A stretch of DNA of 43,377 nt from Acidobacteria bacterium 13_2_20CM_2_57_6 (GCA_001917435.1 MNEA01000152.1:1-43377); one strand, 5' to 3'. Shown: positions 18,001 through 27,050, counted from the first letter of the stretch. Made by a program: numbers and translations. The notes: a model not told the origin generated them from the letters alone.

Positions 18001-19485
18001 CTACTCGGCGTGAAACCTTACCGTCAACGTCAGGCGCATGGAGACGGCCTGCCCATTCAGCCGGGCCGGATCGTATTTCCATTGCCGTATGGCGTCCATA
18101 GCCGCTTGCCGCAGAATTGGCGGACCAGATAGGGCTTTCACTTCGGTGACATCGCCGTTTGGATCGATGAGCGCGTCCACCGTAACGTCTCCTTCTGTAT
18201 GGCTGGACCGGGCGAATGGCGGATAGACGGGACGCACCGTCTTGAGCAGGAGCGCCGGCTGAACGCGTCCTCCGATAGGCGGCGGCGCAGGGAGCGGTTT
18301 CGGTGGCGCGTGATTCGTAAGAATACTTGCCATCGGCGTCTCTGCCGGGATCTGAAGGTCATCGCGAACTGCTGGGACCGGAAGAGAGGCAGAATTCGCG
18401 GGCGAACTACTCGCTGCGGGCCTGCGTGCTTCGGGCACAATCAGAGTGAACTTGTGAGGCACGGCAGGCTTCGCGGTGACAGCGGGCTGCTTTTGAGGGC
18501 TGTCATTCTTTGTGGCTGGCACAGAAGAGGGCAGCGGGGATTTGTACACGGCTTGAGTGGTCTCACTGCTGGAGCCGTTATTGACAAACCATAAGAGCCA
18601 TCGGCGGTTGTTGGTATCCACCACTTCGACCAGGAAAGGGCGCGGATTCCGGGAGGCTGAAGCGTTTTCAGCGCCAGCAGGATCGATGCTGGCAACGGAC
18701 TGACTCGAGGTTTGTTCGACTGCATGGTTTCTTCGGGCAAACCGGGGCAGGATCATTCCGAGGCCGGCAATTACGACTATGATCGCCAGGGCAATCATTG
18801 CTCCGTCCCCTTGAGACCGGCTCATCTGTGGAGTCGAGCGAGAACTCTTCGGCGGTTTCTTTTCTTCTTCTTCCCAGATCCTGGAGTAAGCCTCGAAGGT
18901 CGTGGCTTCGAGAATATTCGCCACAAGCGGTGAGCTTGGATCCGTGGCCGGCGCCCGGCGAGAGACGGCATATTCAGGGTCAAGGGCCAATCCGCCTTCG
19001 TCTATCTTGAGCATTGCTTCGGAAGGAGGCGGAGGAGGTTCCAGCGGTGTTGGCAATGACAATGGCTCTTCATTTTTCTTTTTGCCGCTCACAGGAGCGG
19101 TATCGGCTGAGGATTTGATGGAAAGCCATTTCCGAATCTGTTCGCGACTGCCTTCGGCTAGATTGGCGAACTGTACGCCGGCGGTCCTTTCAAAATCGCG
19201 CATCCATCGGACATCGCCTTCCGCGTGAAACGACTCATTAATGCTGTCCCCTCCAAACGAAGCTGACGCAAGGCCCATGGCTTCGAAGGTAAAGTTAAGT
19301 CGCGCGCCATTGGAAGGGGGCAGATAGAACTCGAAGCGCATTCCGCCTTCGTTCAAGTCAATCACCTTGCCCCAATTGTCCTGGCCGAAATAGGTAAGGA
19401 CTACCCACTTGAGCGGTTCCCTCGAACAAGCGCGGCGCTCGGCGGTCTGCCTTTCGTGATTATGAATTGCCTTTGCGATGGACAT
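18001..19485 (-). CDS. PilZ domain - membrane helix - TonB C-terminal domain fusion protein
   Basis: The 494-residue product (ATG 19485; upstream in-frame TTG less likely) combines three modules. An N-terminal PilZ domain (about 13-125) has RACSR, giving R18xxxR22, and DLNEGG, giving D43xN45xxG48. These match the cyclic-di-GMP motifs except Asn for Ser. A Pro-rich linker leads to one membrane helix (about 229-247, AMIALAIIVVIAGLGMIL). A long Pro/Ser/Ala-rich region then reaches a TonB C-terminal domain (about 405-494) with VRPVYPPFAR, EGDVTVDALIDPNGDV and AIRQWKYDPA. The topology is N-in, with TonB in the periplasm. PilZ would sense c-di-GMP and the TonB domain might contact outer-membrane proteins; this coupling is inference. 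Confidence 0.88.
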   Translation of the reverse strand: MSIAKAIHNHERQTAERRACSREPLKWVVLTYFGQDNWGKVIDLNEGGMRFEFYLPPSNGARLNFTFEAMGLASASFGGDSINESFHAEGDVRWMRDFERTAGVQFANLAEGSREQIRKWLSIKSSADTAPVSGKKKNEEPLSLPTPLEPPPPPSEAMLKIDEGGLALDPEYAVSRRAPATDPSSPLVANILEATTFEAYSRIWEEEEKKPPKSSRSTPQMSRSQGDGAMIALAIIVVIAGLGMILPRFARRNHAVEQTSSQSVASIDPAGAENASASRNPRPFLVEVVDTNNRRWLLWFVNNGSSSETTQAVYKSPLPSSVPATKNDSPQKQPAVTAKPAVPHKFTLIVPEARRPAASSSPANSASLPVPAVRDDLQIPAETPMASILTNHAPPKPLPAPPPIGGRVQPALLLKTVRPVYPPFARSSHTEGDVTVDALIDPNGDVTEVKALSGPPILRQAAMDAIRQWKYDPARLNGQAVSMRLTLTVRFHAE

Positions 19486-19593
19486 AAATTTAATTTCCCG
19501 CCGTAGCAAACTCAAACAAGTTCACAAGACCCAACAATGCTCTGGGTGAGTGTTTGCGCGGCATCCTGCTACTTTCAACTCCCATGCGCGGCA

Positions 19594-20151
19594 TTAGTAA
19601 CTCGCCTGCGCCGTATCCTGCAGTTCTTGCCAGACACCCGGCAGCTTGACTTCCGTGCGGCTGGTCTGATCAAAAAGAACAAACTCGTGGACGTTCGCCA
19701 GCCGCTGTTTTACAAATTCCCTGAGCTTGTCTATATACGCGGGGTTGTCCGCAGTGGGCCAAGCAAATGGCTGCACAATTTCAATGGCCAGGCGCGCATG
19801 CTGCTTCGCCGGCAGGAACACTGGGTAGCTCAAGCGAACCGGTTCTTGCTGGCTCAGACTTCCGTCGGCCTCCAGCCTGCTGAGGATCACGACTCCGGGG
19901 CCCGCGTCCAGGCGATAATCAAGATCCGTCTTGTTTTCCAGATCATAGGAAAGGATCAATGTGGAACGAGTTTTGTCCGTCTCTTTGAGCTGGCTTGCGA
20001 TGTAGCTCGCCTTGATGGCTTCCGCGTTCCAGGATTTGTTGGAAGTATCGCTGGGCGAGCCTTTGAACGCCGCGGCATGCGTCATGAAGAAGATCACCAG
20101 GACAAGCCCAACCGCCGAGCAGGCTATAGCAAAGAGGTTTCTTTTTGACAT
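19594..20151 (-). CDS. Membrane-anchored protein of unknown function
   Basis: The 185-residue product has an N-terminal membrane anchor or signal sequence (MSKRNLFAIACSAVGLVLVIFF) and a soluble part rich in beta strands (STLILSYDLENKT, PGVVILSRLEADG, RLAIEIVQPFAW). It ends in a helix, YIDKLREFVKQRL. I do not recognise the family. The plus-strand frame over the same bases lacks any protein-like pattern, so the minus strand is preferred. It is followed by the PilZ-TonB gene on the same strand after about 110 nt, so the two may be cotranscribed. Confidence 0.7.
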   Translation of the reverse strand: MSKRNLFAIACSAVGLVLVIFFMTHAAAFKGSPSDTSNKSWNAEAIKASYIASQLKETDKTRSTLILSYDLENKTDLDYRLDAGPGVVILSRLEADGSLSQQEPVRLSYPVFLPAKQHARLAIEIVQPFAWPTADNPAYIDKLREFVKQRLANVHEFVLFDQTSRTEVKLPGVWQELQDTAQASY

Positions 20152-20463
20152 TGTGCCCCCGAGATGCCTTCCAGAATCGAAACTCGCGACAGCTCCTGGC
20201 GGTCTTCGCGAGAACCCTGGTTTCGCTATGAATCCGTAACACCTCCCAGCCGCGCAGGCAAGGAAGGGAAAGCTGTAAGTTAGATTCAGGTGTTTTCCCT
20301 AGGAAATTTCGTCCGCCGGGAAAGGTCCCGACGACTTTGCCGTCATGAAGACTTGCTGCCTCAGTCCAAATATCTTTCCGAGCCCATTGGTCGCGAAGAT
20401 GTAGGTCATCCTCAGCCGTCCGAAAAGCGGAAGAACCGGGTGATTGAGATTCAGGTGGCCTCT

Positions 20464-20526
20464 ACTCCGTTCGCATCAAAAACAAGGCACCCAACTATGT
20501 CGTGCAACGACATAGACGAGCGGAGT
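20464..20526. repeat. Nested inverted repeat (structured RNA or cruciform)
   Basis: ACTCCGTTCG (20464-20473) pairs with CGAGCGGAGT (20517-20526): 10 bp with one G-T wobble. Stacked directly inside the right arm is a perfect 9-bp hairpin, CTATGTCGT (20495-20503) / ACGACATAG (20507-20515), with loop GCA. The left internal strand (20474-20494) is A-rich and unpaired. The geometry suggests a folded RNA or a palindromic mobile-repeat unit rather than a terminator, as no T tract follows. Confidence 0.5.
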
Positions 20527-20641
20527 AAGCCGGCGTGAGCACGGGATCGCCAAGACGCGCAGTTAAGGAAACGACATGGTAGATAAGTTCTGATAGTTCT
20601 AGTACACTAAACAGAGAGTGCTCTGGTACCCTATTTCACGC

Positions 20642-20670
20642 TTGACCAGAACTCTGTGTCCGGCTAAGAG
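20642..20670 (+). promoter_or_regulatory. Candidate promoter for the diguanylate cyclase gene
   Basis: TTGACC (20642-20647), a 17-nt spacer and TAAGAG (20665-20670) lie about 35 nt before the start codon at 20704. A GAGGAGG ribosome binding site lies between. This is a reasonable sigma70 match; no experimental support. Confidence 0.45.
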
Positions 20671-20703
20671 TAAAGCAGGCCACCCTGCGAATCGAGGAGG
20701 CGA

Positions 20704-22095
20704 ATGGTCCGCCCGCGATTTCTGGGAAACGTACCCACCCTCGTGGCTTTGGCCGCGGTTTACTTCGCGGCTGGAAAACTTGGGCTAAAGCTGGCGTTTG
20801 TCAACGCCAGCGCCAGTGCGGTATGGCCCTGCACCGGCATCGCCCTTGCGGCCTTCCTCCTGCTCGGATATCGCGTCTGGCCCGCCATCCTGGCCGGAGC
20901 CTTCCTTGTCAATCTGACCACGGCGGGCTCTGTGGTTACCTCCCTAGCCATAGCTGTGGGGAACACCCTGGAAGGGCTGATCGGCTGCTATCTGGTCACG
21001 CGATTTGCCGCCGGCAAACAAGCCTTTCAACGGGCCCAGGATATATTCAAATTTGCGACTTTTGCGGCGGTGCTGAGCCCGGTGGTAGGCGCGACGGCCG
21101 GAGTTACTAGTCTTGCTTTGGCCGGATTTGCGAGCTGGACGAATTACGGCTCCATCTGGTCAACGTGGTGGCTAGGGGACGCGGTCGGCGCTGTGGTTGT
21201 CACTCCCCTGGTGCTCCTCTGGTGGGAGAATCCTCGTGTGCACTGGAGCCGCCGGCAGATCGCCGAGCTCGTTTTGCTGTTCTTGGGGTTATTTTTCACC
21301 GGCTGGATTGTGTTTGGAGGCCATTTCGAATTTTCGGTGAAAAACTATCCATTGGAATACGTTTGCATTCCTTTCCTGGTCTGGGCGGCATTCCGGTTCG
21401 GCCGCCGCAAGGCGATAACCGCCACTTGCGCCCTGGCCGCGATTGCCACGTGGGGCACTGCACATGGGTTTGGCCCGTTTGCAAGAGACTCGCAAAATAC
21501 ATCTCTGCTGTTGTTGCAATCTTTTATTGGCGTCATGGCGGTGACCTCCATGGCGCTGGCTGCCGAGTTTACCGAGCACAAGCGCGCCGATGAATACGTG
21601 CGCCAATTGGCGGTCACCGATCCGCTCACGGGGCTTGCCAACTACCGGCGGCTGCTGGACACTCTGGACTCTGAAATCAAACGCTACGAACGCACCGGGC
21701 GGCCTTTTGCCATCGTGCTGGCCGATTTGGACGGGCTCAAGAAAATCAATGACACCCACGGACATCTCGTGGGTACGGAAGCCATCTGCCGCCTGGCAAA
21801 CATCCTGCGCATTCATTGCCGCGCCGTTGACATCGCCGGGCGTTACGGCGGAGACGAATTCGTGTTGGTTCTCCCCGAGGCGGATTCCCAGGCCGCTCAG
21901 CGTGTTGCCAACCGAATTGCCGAGCGCCTGAGCACGGATGGCGACGAGCCGCCCGTCACTGTAAGCACGGGCATCGCCGTCTATCCGCACGATGGCAAGA
22001 CCATCGCCGAGCTTTTTGGCGCCGCCGACCGGGCCCTGTATCTCAAGAAGGGCTCGTCCAAGAAAAGAGACTTTCACCAGTTCACTGGACAGTAG
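20704..22095 (+). CDS. MASE1-GGDEF diguanylate cyclase
   Basis: The 463-residue protein has an N-terminal MASE1 integral-membrane sensor (about 1-290, roughly eight helices; ASAVWPCTGIALAAFLLLGYRVWP and WWLGDAVGAVVVTPL are characteristic). A GGDEF domain follows (about 300-460). The active site RYGGDEFVLVLPEA is intact, as are DPLTGLANYR and LADLDGLKKINDTHGH, so it should make c-di-GMP from two GTP. An RxxD inhibitory site is not evident before GGDEF. The MASE1 ligand is unknown. A PilZ protein is encoded about 1.2 kb upstream on the opposite strand, a possible effector. Confidence 0.94.
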   Translation: MVRPRFLGNVPTLVALAAVYFAAGKLGLKLAFVNASASAVWPCTGIALAAFLLLGYRVWPAILAGAFLVNLTTAGSVVTSLAIAVGNTLEGLIGCYLVTRFAAGKQAFQRAQDIFKFATFAAVLSPVVGATAGVTSLALAGFASWTNYGSIWSTWWLGDAVGAVVVTPLVLLWWENPRVHWSRRQIAELVLLFLGLFFTGWIVFGGHFEFSVKNYPLEYVCIPFLVWAAFRFGRRKAITATCALAAIATWGTAHGFGPFARDSQNTSLLLLQSFIGVMAVTSMALAAEFTEHKRADEYVRQLAVTDPLTGLANYRRLLDTLDSEIKRYERTGRPFAIVLADLDGLKKINDTHGHLVGTEAICRLANILRIHCRAVDIAGRYGGDEFVLVLPEADSQAAQRVANRIAERLSTDGDEPPVTVSTGIAVYPHDGKTIAELFGAADRALYLKKGSSKKRDFHQFTGQ

Positions 22096-22167
22096 GGCGC
22101 ATCCCGGCACTCCTGTTTCTCTTTGCCCCCTTCGCTCATTTGCCTCAACTCACAGTAAAATCATTCC

Positions 22168-22758
22168 ATGATCGTGGTACTCGTCGCTCAACCGTGGTGG
22201 GTAAACTTGCTTGTCCTGATTCCACCGCTGGCTTGGTTCTCCTGGCAGCGGGGAGGCGTCCCCGTCACTGCGCGGCAGTTAGCAATCAGCGGAATCTTCG
22301 CGGCGGCGTTTGGATTCCTCGAAGCCGTGGTGGTTATCTATCTGCGCGCGGCCGTTGGCCTGCTCCCCGGATTTCAGGGAACGCTCTCCGAAGTTGCTCG
22401 CATGTCAGGACAGTATTACGTTCAATCCCAGGCGATTACGCAATTCCCGAAGAGTCTGCTCACGCTTGAAGTCCTTCGCGAAGCTGCCACCATCCTCATG
22501 CTGCTTACCGTTGCCTTGCTGACTTCCGCCAACTCACGAGCCCGCTCCGCTGTGTTTCTTTGGACCTTCGCCATTTGGGACATCGCGTACTACGCCGCTC
22601 TTTGGGCCACGGTGCGTTGGCCTCTTTCGGTGAGGGATCCAGACGTGCTGTTCTTAATCCCTGTGCCATGGCTTTCCCCGGTGTGGTTTCCTCTCCTGGT
22701 GAGCGCTCTCGGCATCGCGGCTGTCCTCTTCGCCCGCGTGTCGCCACCAAAAAGTTGA
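22168..22758 (+). CDS. Integral membrane protein of unknown function
   Basis: The 196-residue product has about five membrane helices, including LLVLIPPLAWFSW, GIFAAAFGFLEAVVVIYL, EAATILMLLTVALLTS, VFLWTFAIWDIAYYAALWATV and PVWFPLLVSALGIAAVLFA. The central loop contains LLPGFQGTLSEVARMS. The conserved-looking polar residues E and D inside helices (GFLEAVVVIYL, WDIAYY) suggest a binding or transport role. I do not recognise the family. It lies between the cyclase and a broken oxidoreductase gene on the same strand. Confidence 0.7.
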   Translation: MIVVLVAQPWWVNLLVLIPPLAWFSWQRGGVPVTARQLAISGIFAAAFGFLEAVVVIYLRAAVGLLPGFQGTLSEVARMSGQYYVQSQAITQFPKSLLTLEVLREAATILMLLTVALLTSANSRARSAVFLWTFAIWDIAYYAALWATVRWPLSVRDPDVLFLIPVPWLSPVWFPLLVSALGIAAVLFARVSPPKS

Positions 22759-22844
22759 TCAGCCGGCGGCACGAAAACGTCATTCACGACGGCCGCGGAG
22801 ATTCTCGCTACACAACTCTGTTCTCTCTGCATCAAAGAAATGCT

Positions 22845-23925
22845 ATGCGCCGCAAAGTTCAATGCAATGCCGAGATACGCAAGCCTCATCCTTGGGGCAC
22901 GCCGCCCTGGAGCATTGATTTCCGTCCCATTCCGCGCGCTCTTCCGGATTTTGTGGACTTCGCTATTGTTGGAGGCGGTTTCTCCGGCCTTTCGGCGGCC
23001 GCGTGGTTGCGGCGGCGCTTTGCGCGTTGACGCGCGGTTAACGCTTCCCGGCGTTTGGGAGCTTGGCCGCTCCGTTCAGGCAACCAAAGATTCCGACCCT
23101 GTCCGAAAGCATTCGCTCATCTCTTGGAACGATTCGGGCGAACTGAGAGTCGCCCGGATAGTGCCCGGCGGCACGGTCGACCCGGGCAGGGTGATGGTGG
23201 GCTTGGCAAGCGCCGCGGAAGACGCTGGTGCGCAAATCGTCGAGCACGCGGAAGTTCGCGCGATGGACTTCTCGAATCCTCCGCGCCTGTGTGTCCGCCA
23301 CAACTTCCGCGGCCGGATCCAAGAAAAGGAAATTCGCGCCGGCCAAGTTCTTCTCGCCACCAACGCTTTCTCTCTGGAAATGTCTGGCATGCGCGCCGCG
23401 GCCGTGCCGAAACTCACGTTCGCGCTGGCCACGGCGCCGCTGTCCGCCGCGCAGCTCAGAGCGATCGGCCTCGGGTCCCGCCGCCCGTTTTACACCATCG
23501 ACTTACCCTACTTGTGGGGACGCTTGCTCGAATCAAACGCCGTAATCTTCGGCGCTGGCCTTGTCCCTCCTTACCTCGGCGCGCCTTCCCGTTTTCCCCT
23601 CGGCGACCGCTCGATCAAAAACGCCCCGCGCGATTTGCGCTACTACGATGTGCGCCGGGGCCAATCCGCGGACCGCCTCCGCTGGCTCGAAAGCCGCGTC
23701 CGCCATTTGCACCCCGCACTCGAATCCGTGCGCATTACGCACCACTGGGGCGGCCCGATTCTCTTGACGGAGAAAATGCGTCCGGTCTTCCAGCGCCATC
23801 CGCGAAGCGAACAGGTGATCGTCCTCGCCGGTTACAACGGCCATGGCGTCGCGCTCTCCGCCTACCTCGGCACGTGGGCCGCAGAGGCCCTACTCGCTCG
23901 GCGCGCTCTGCCGTCCTGGGGGTAA
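22845..23925 (+). pseudogene. FAD-dependent oxidoreductase (DAO type), disrupted by an internal deletion/frameshift
   Basis: From ATG 22845 the frame encodes a normal start of a DadA/DAO-type flavoenzyme, ending DFAIVGGGFSGLSAAAWLRRRFAR at a TGA (23028-23030). The rest of the protein continues in a different frame from LRVDARLTLPGVWELGRS to the C-terminus (GYNGHGVALSAYLGTWAAE). Between the dinucleotide-binding GxGxxG and that point, relatives have roughly 40-50 residues containing the E that binds the FAD ribose and a GxGASGRTGG segment; these are absent. Thus about 120-150 bp, not a multiple of three, seems lost at a GCGCTTTGCGCG junction. The gene is probably dead unless the assembly is wrong here. 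Family is surer than substrate (amino acids or amines). Confidence 0.82.
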
Positions 23926-23991
23926 TCCAAATGGCGGTCCTCCGGCGCCCGCAATGATAGAATCCTCCGCGCCTTCCTGAGGAGGAGAGAA

Positions 23992-24948
23992 ATGAGCAGC
24001 AGGCAACGGACTTGGATGATTCTTTCCCTGGCCGGGACGGCCCTGGTTAACGGGTCAGCCGTCGTGGCCCAGCAGCAGCCGGATTTTTCCAAGGTACAAA
24101 TCAAGGCGACCAAGGTTTCCGGCAATATCTACATGCTGGAGGGCCAGGGCGGCAACATCGCCGCTTCGGTGGGAGAGGACGGCATCGTCATCGTGGACGA
24201 TCAATTCGCTCCGCTGGCGGAAAAAATCCAGGCAACGCTGAAGGAATTGAAGATTACGGACAAGCCGGTACGCTTCGTCATCAACACGCACTATCACGGA
24301 GACCACACTGGCGGGAACGAACCTTTCAGCAACGCCGGTTCCACGGTCATCGCGCAGGATAACGTCCGCAAGCGCCTCGAATCCGGCGGCACCGCGGGCA
24401 ATGGCGGCTCGATCAAGATGGAAAACAAACCTGCGCCGAAGGCGGCCCTGCCCATCCTAACGTTCGAGCACGACGTGACCGTGCACTTGAACGGAGAAGA
24501 TATTCGCGCGTTGCATTTTCCATCCGGCCACACGGACGGCGATTCCATCATCTTCTTTCCAAAAAATAATGTCGTGCACATGGGCGACGACTTCGTGCGC
24601 TATGGATTCCCGTTCATTGACGTGGCCAGCGGGGGCAGCGTGCAAGGCATGATCGACGCGATGGAAAAAGCCACCGCGCAACTTCCGGCAGATGTAAAGG
24701 TTATTCCCGGCCACGGTGCGCTGTCGAATCTTGACGATGTGCGGGCGTTCACCAAAATGCTAAAGGAAACTTCCGGAGTCGTGCAGAAAGCACTCGATGG
24801 CCACAAAACACTGGACCAGATGAAGCAGGAAAAAATCCTTGCGCCGTGGGAAAAGTTTTCAGGTCAGTTCGTCAATACGGATGCGTTTATCGAGACGCTC
24901 TACAACTCGGTGACCGGCCATAAGGGCGAGTTCATGAAACACAACTGA
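23992..24948 (+). CDS. Secreted metallo-beta-lactamase-fold hydrolase
   Basis: The 318-residue product has a signal peptide (about 1-25, ending SAVVAQQ). The MBL fold carries zinc motif NTHYHGDHTGGN (HxHxDH as HYHGDH), the second-site His in PSGHTDGDSIIFF, the bridging Asp in VVHMGDDFV and the last His in IPGHGAL. It resembles class-B-like hydrolases and the quinoprotein-relay zinc hydrolases rather than glyoxalase II. It is likely periplasmic. Substrate cannot be inferred; beta-lactamase activity should not be assumed. A GGAGGAG ribosome binding site precedes the start. Confidence 0.9.
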   Translation: MSSRQRTWMILSLAGTALVNGSAVVAQQQPDFSKVQIKATKVSGNIYMLEGQGGNIAASVGEDGIVIVDDQFAPLAEKIQATLKELKITDKPVRFVINTHYHGDHTGGNEPFSNAGSTVIAQDNVRKRLESGGTAGNGGSIKMENKPAPKAALPILTFEHDVTVHLNGEDIRALHFPSGHTDGDSIIFFPKNNVVHMGDDFVRYGFPFIDVASGGSVQGMIDAMEKATAQLPADVKVIPGHGALSNLDDVRAFTKMLKETSGVVQKALDGHKTLDQMKQEKILAPWEKFSGQFVNTDAFIETLYNSVTGHKGEFMKHN

Positions 24949-24980
24949 AGAAGCCGATCGTTCTTAATTGACCGTGCGAA

Positions 24981-25388
24981 TTACTTGGTCGAGTCCAGGC
25001 ATGACATGGCGGAAATCATCGCTTCGGGAGTTTCGTACGATACGTCTCCCACTGAGTCTTTCATGGAAAGCAGCACCCAACCCTCGGGCTCGTCGGCCGT
25101 CCTGGTGAAGGTGAAAAGAGCCGTTCGCTGGCCGCTCAATTTGTAGCGCATCGTGCGTCTCACAACGGGGTACAGGTCCGTGGTGGTGTCCTCGAGCGCC
25201 GCGCCGCAGCGCGCGATCAAGCGATTCGGAGTCACACTATCGCTAGCCGTGGTGATGCGGTGGTCCCGGGAATCTTTGTACCACTGCGAGGCTTTCACGA
25301 TGAAAAACTGCGCGCCGAGGAGGCCGGCAACCACAACGACAACGGCCCCCACCATGATCCACGATTGCTTGATGTCTGTGAGCTTCAT
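24981..25388 (-). CDS. Small membrane-anchored protein of unknown function
   Basis: The 135-residue protein has one N-terminal membrane helix (about 11-30, IMVGAVVVVVAGLLGAQFFI) and an extracytoplasmic domain of about 100 residues with two Cys (RCGAALEDTT and MSCLDSTK) that might form a disulfide. It includes beta strands RYKLSGQRTALFTFTR and GWVLLSMKD. I do not recognise the family. It is convergent with the MBL gene with a 32-nt gap. Confidence 0.65.
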   Translation of the reverse strand: MKLTDIKQSWIMVGAVVVVVAGLLGAQFFIVKASQWYKDSRDHRITTASDSVTPNRLIARCGAALEDTTTDLYPVVRRTMRYKLSGQRTALFTFTRTADEPEGWVLLSMKDSVGDVSYETPEAMISAMSCLDSTK

Positions 25389-25525
25389 AGCGCACCTGCC
25401 TTTCCGCGCCTGCTCACAATCATCGCTCCGCTGCGCTTTTCTGGATCAAAAATCTTGATGGCCGCTTCGTTTTAGGAAGCTGTACGAAAGTTCAGGGTGA
25501 GGGTAAGAGCCGAAGCCCGGGGCCG

Positions 25526-26542
25526 TTATGGCCGGGCGTGCGGCGAGAAGAAACCAATCGGCAAATCGCGCGAAGTGCGCAAGCCGGCCGGAGCATCGAG
25601 GATCACGGGAATCGAATTCACCACGACCGAAGCTGTGGCGATGTCGCCGTGCGAACCACCGGGAATCACCAGACTGATGGTGGGATGCCCCGTCAGCGTG
25701 ATGGTATCGGCAGGATCTTTTGCGCCGACATACATTTGCAACTCGAGGTAGACAAGTTCTTTTCCGTCTTTCGAGAGGCCACGGCCGATTTGGTGCACGC
25801 CCGCCGCCTGGCCCGCCTCTACGGTGAGGTATTCCGTCTGCACGCGCTCGGTGGCGACTTGGGGCTCGATCGTTTCCGTAATTTGTTCGACGGGCAAATT
25901 CAAGCTGTCCGCTACCATGGCCACGGACTCCGGCAGACCAACGTGCTTGATAACGCCGGCTTTCACTTGAGCGCGAAATTCTTCAACGGTCATTCCCGCG
26001 CCGATTTTTTTCTGCAGCGGCAGCCGCCGCTTCGAAGCGTCCACCACGCGCAGCGCTTTCGCGTGTTCGATGCGCTGCGAAACGGCTGCCAGCGTCACGA
26101 CCAGCTTGTCCATGACGAAGCCCGGATTCACGCCCGTGCCCACCAGCGCCACGCCAGACTCCTTCGCCGCAGTGTCCAGCTTCGCGGCGAGTTCCGGATG
26201 CGTTCGAAACGGATATGACAATTCCTCGCAAGTCGAAACGATGGAAGATTCCGCTTTCAGACACATCAGCAACTGGTCCATCACTTTCGCGAGCGACGAA
26301 GAAGTGGAATGGATAACCACATCCGCATTCTGTTCGAGGACTTCCTGGGCATCCGCGGAAATGCTTACGCCCCATGGCCCATCCGTTGCGCCGACTACTT
26401 CGCCGAGGTCACGCCCGACTTTTGCAGGATCCGTGTCGATGGCGCCGATAATTTCAATGGCCTGCTTCTCCCGCATCAGGCGCGCAATGGATGCGCCAAT
26501 CGGGCCCACGCCATACTGGATGGCGCGAATTTTCTTTTTCAC
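25526..26542 (-). CDS. 2,4-diaminopentanoate-dehydrogenase-like / DapB-like oxidoreductase
   Basis: The true start is taken as GTG 26542, with GGAG about 7 nt upstream. The longer frame would antisense the pterin dehydratase gene. The 338-residue enzyme has an N-terminal Rossmann domain (IQYGVGPIGASIARLM, then IEIIGAIDTDPAKVGRDLGEV). Next come DADVVIHSTSS-like sequence and the conserved GVALVGTGVNPGFVMD. The C-terminal domain matches the dihydrodipicolinate-reductase-like family that includes 2,4-diaminopentanoate dehydrogenase of ornithine fermentation. Acidobacterial homologues stand outside an ornithine cluster, as here, so the in vivo substrate is open. Confidence 0.82.
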   Translation of the reverse strand: MKKKIRAIQYGVGPIGASIARLMREKQAIEIIGAIDTDPAKVGRDLGEVVGATDGPWGVSISADAQEVLEQNADVVIHSTSSSLAKVMDQLLMCLKAESSIVSTCEELSYPFRTHPELAAKLDTAAKESGVALVGTGVNPGFVMDKLVVTLAAVSQRIEHAKALRVVDASKRRLPLQKKIGAGMTVEEFRAQVKAGVIKHVGLPESVAMVADSLNLPVEQITETIEPQVATERVQTEYLTVEAGQAAGVHQIGRGLSKDGKELVYLELQMYVGAKDPADTITLTGHPTISLVIPGGSHGDIATASVVVNSIPVILDAPAGLRTSRDLPIGFFSPHARP

Positions 26543-26759
26543 GTCGTTCTCCGCTGTCCGTCTGTATGCGCACAACGCGCATTTTCGCTGCAAAAGAAAC
26601 CCTACGATAATGGAATTTCCGCGCGCATTCAACGAAGAAGCGTTCCAAGCGTTCGAACGGCCCGTGGTTCGCGCCCGGCGAGGCCGGAATTGTTGCCGGA
26701 GCTGGGCTTGCACCGCATAATGGCTGGTGAGAACGCCAGACAAGCCGGAGGAATGACAC

Positions 26760-27050
26760 ATGCCCGCAAAGAAACTTTCCGATCCCGAAATAACCGCGCA
26801 GCTTTCCAAGACCAAGGGATGGAGTCTCGTGAACAGCAAGCTGCACCGGGAATTCACGTGCAAGGATTTCGTCACGGCGTTCGGCAACATGACGCGTGTC
26901 GCCCTGGTGGCCGAAGCCATGAACCATCATCCAGAGTGGTTTAACGTGTGGAACAAAGTGGTTATCGACCTGAATACGCACAGCGTGAAGGGCATCAGCG
27001 ATTACGATTTCAAGCTGGCGGAAAAAATCAACGAAATCTTCGGCGCGTGA
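26760..27050 (+). CDS. Pterin-4a-carbinolamine dehydratase
   Basis: The enzyme (4a-hydroxytetrahydrobiopterin dehydratase) recycles the oxidised pterin cofactor of aromatic-amino-acid hydroxylases. The 96-residue product is full length and carries the family motif [13 protein letters not shown] with downstream TH and SDYDFKLA, containing the active-site His residues. GGAGGA 8 nt upstream supports the start. No aromatic hydroxylase gene lies in the window. It is divergent from the DapB-like gene. Confidence 0.95.
   Translation: MPAKKLSDPEITAQLSKTKGWSLVNSKLHREFTCKDFVTAFGNMTRVALVAEAMNHHPEWFNVWNKVVIDLNTHSVKGISDYDFKLAEKINEIFGA

Larger units (their letters stand above)
20152..20703. other. Intergenic region with a compound inverted repeat and a promoter
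   Basis: No supported gene lies in these 552 bases. They contain a nested inverted-repeat structure (20464-20526) and a promoter-like element just before the diguanylate cyclase gene, both listed separately. I looked for a cyclic-di-GMP (GEMM) riboswitch because of the downstream GGDEF gene and did not find its conserved core. Confidence 0.5.

Noticed and set aside
19537..20148. Plus-strand 203-codon frame opposite the membrane-anchored protein
   Set aside because: The minus-strand frame has a clear N-terminal membrane anchor and strand pattern; the plus frame lacks any protein-like pattern and is probably a shadow.
20152..20703. GEMM-type c-di-GMP riboswitch upstream of the GGDEF gene
   Set aside because: The conserved GCACAGGGCAAA and GGGACGCAAAG elements are absent; the short GGGAAAGGTCCCGACGACTTTG stretch is not a match.
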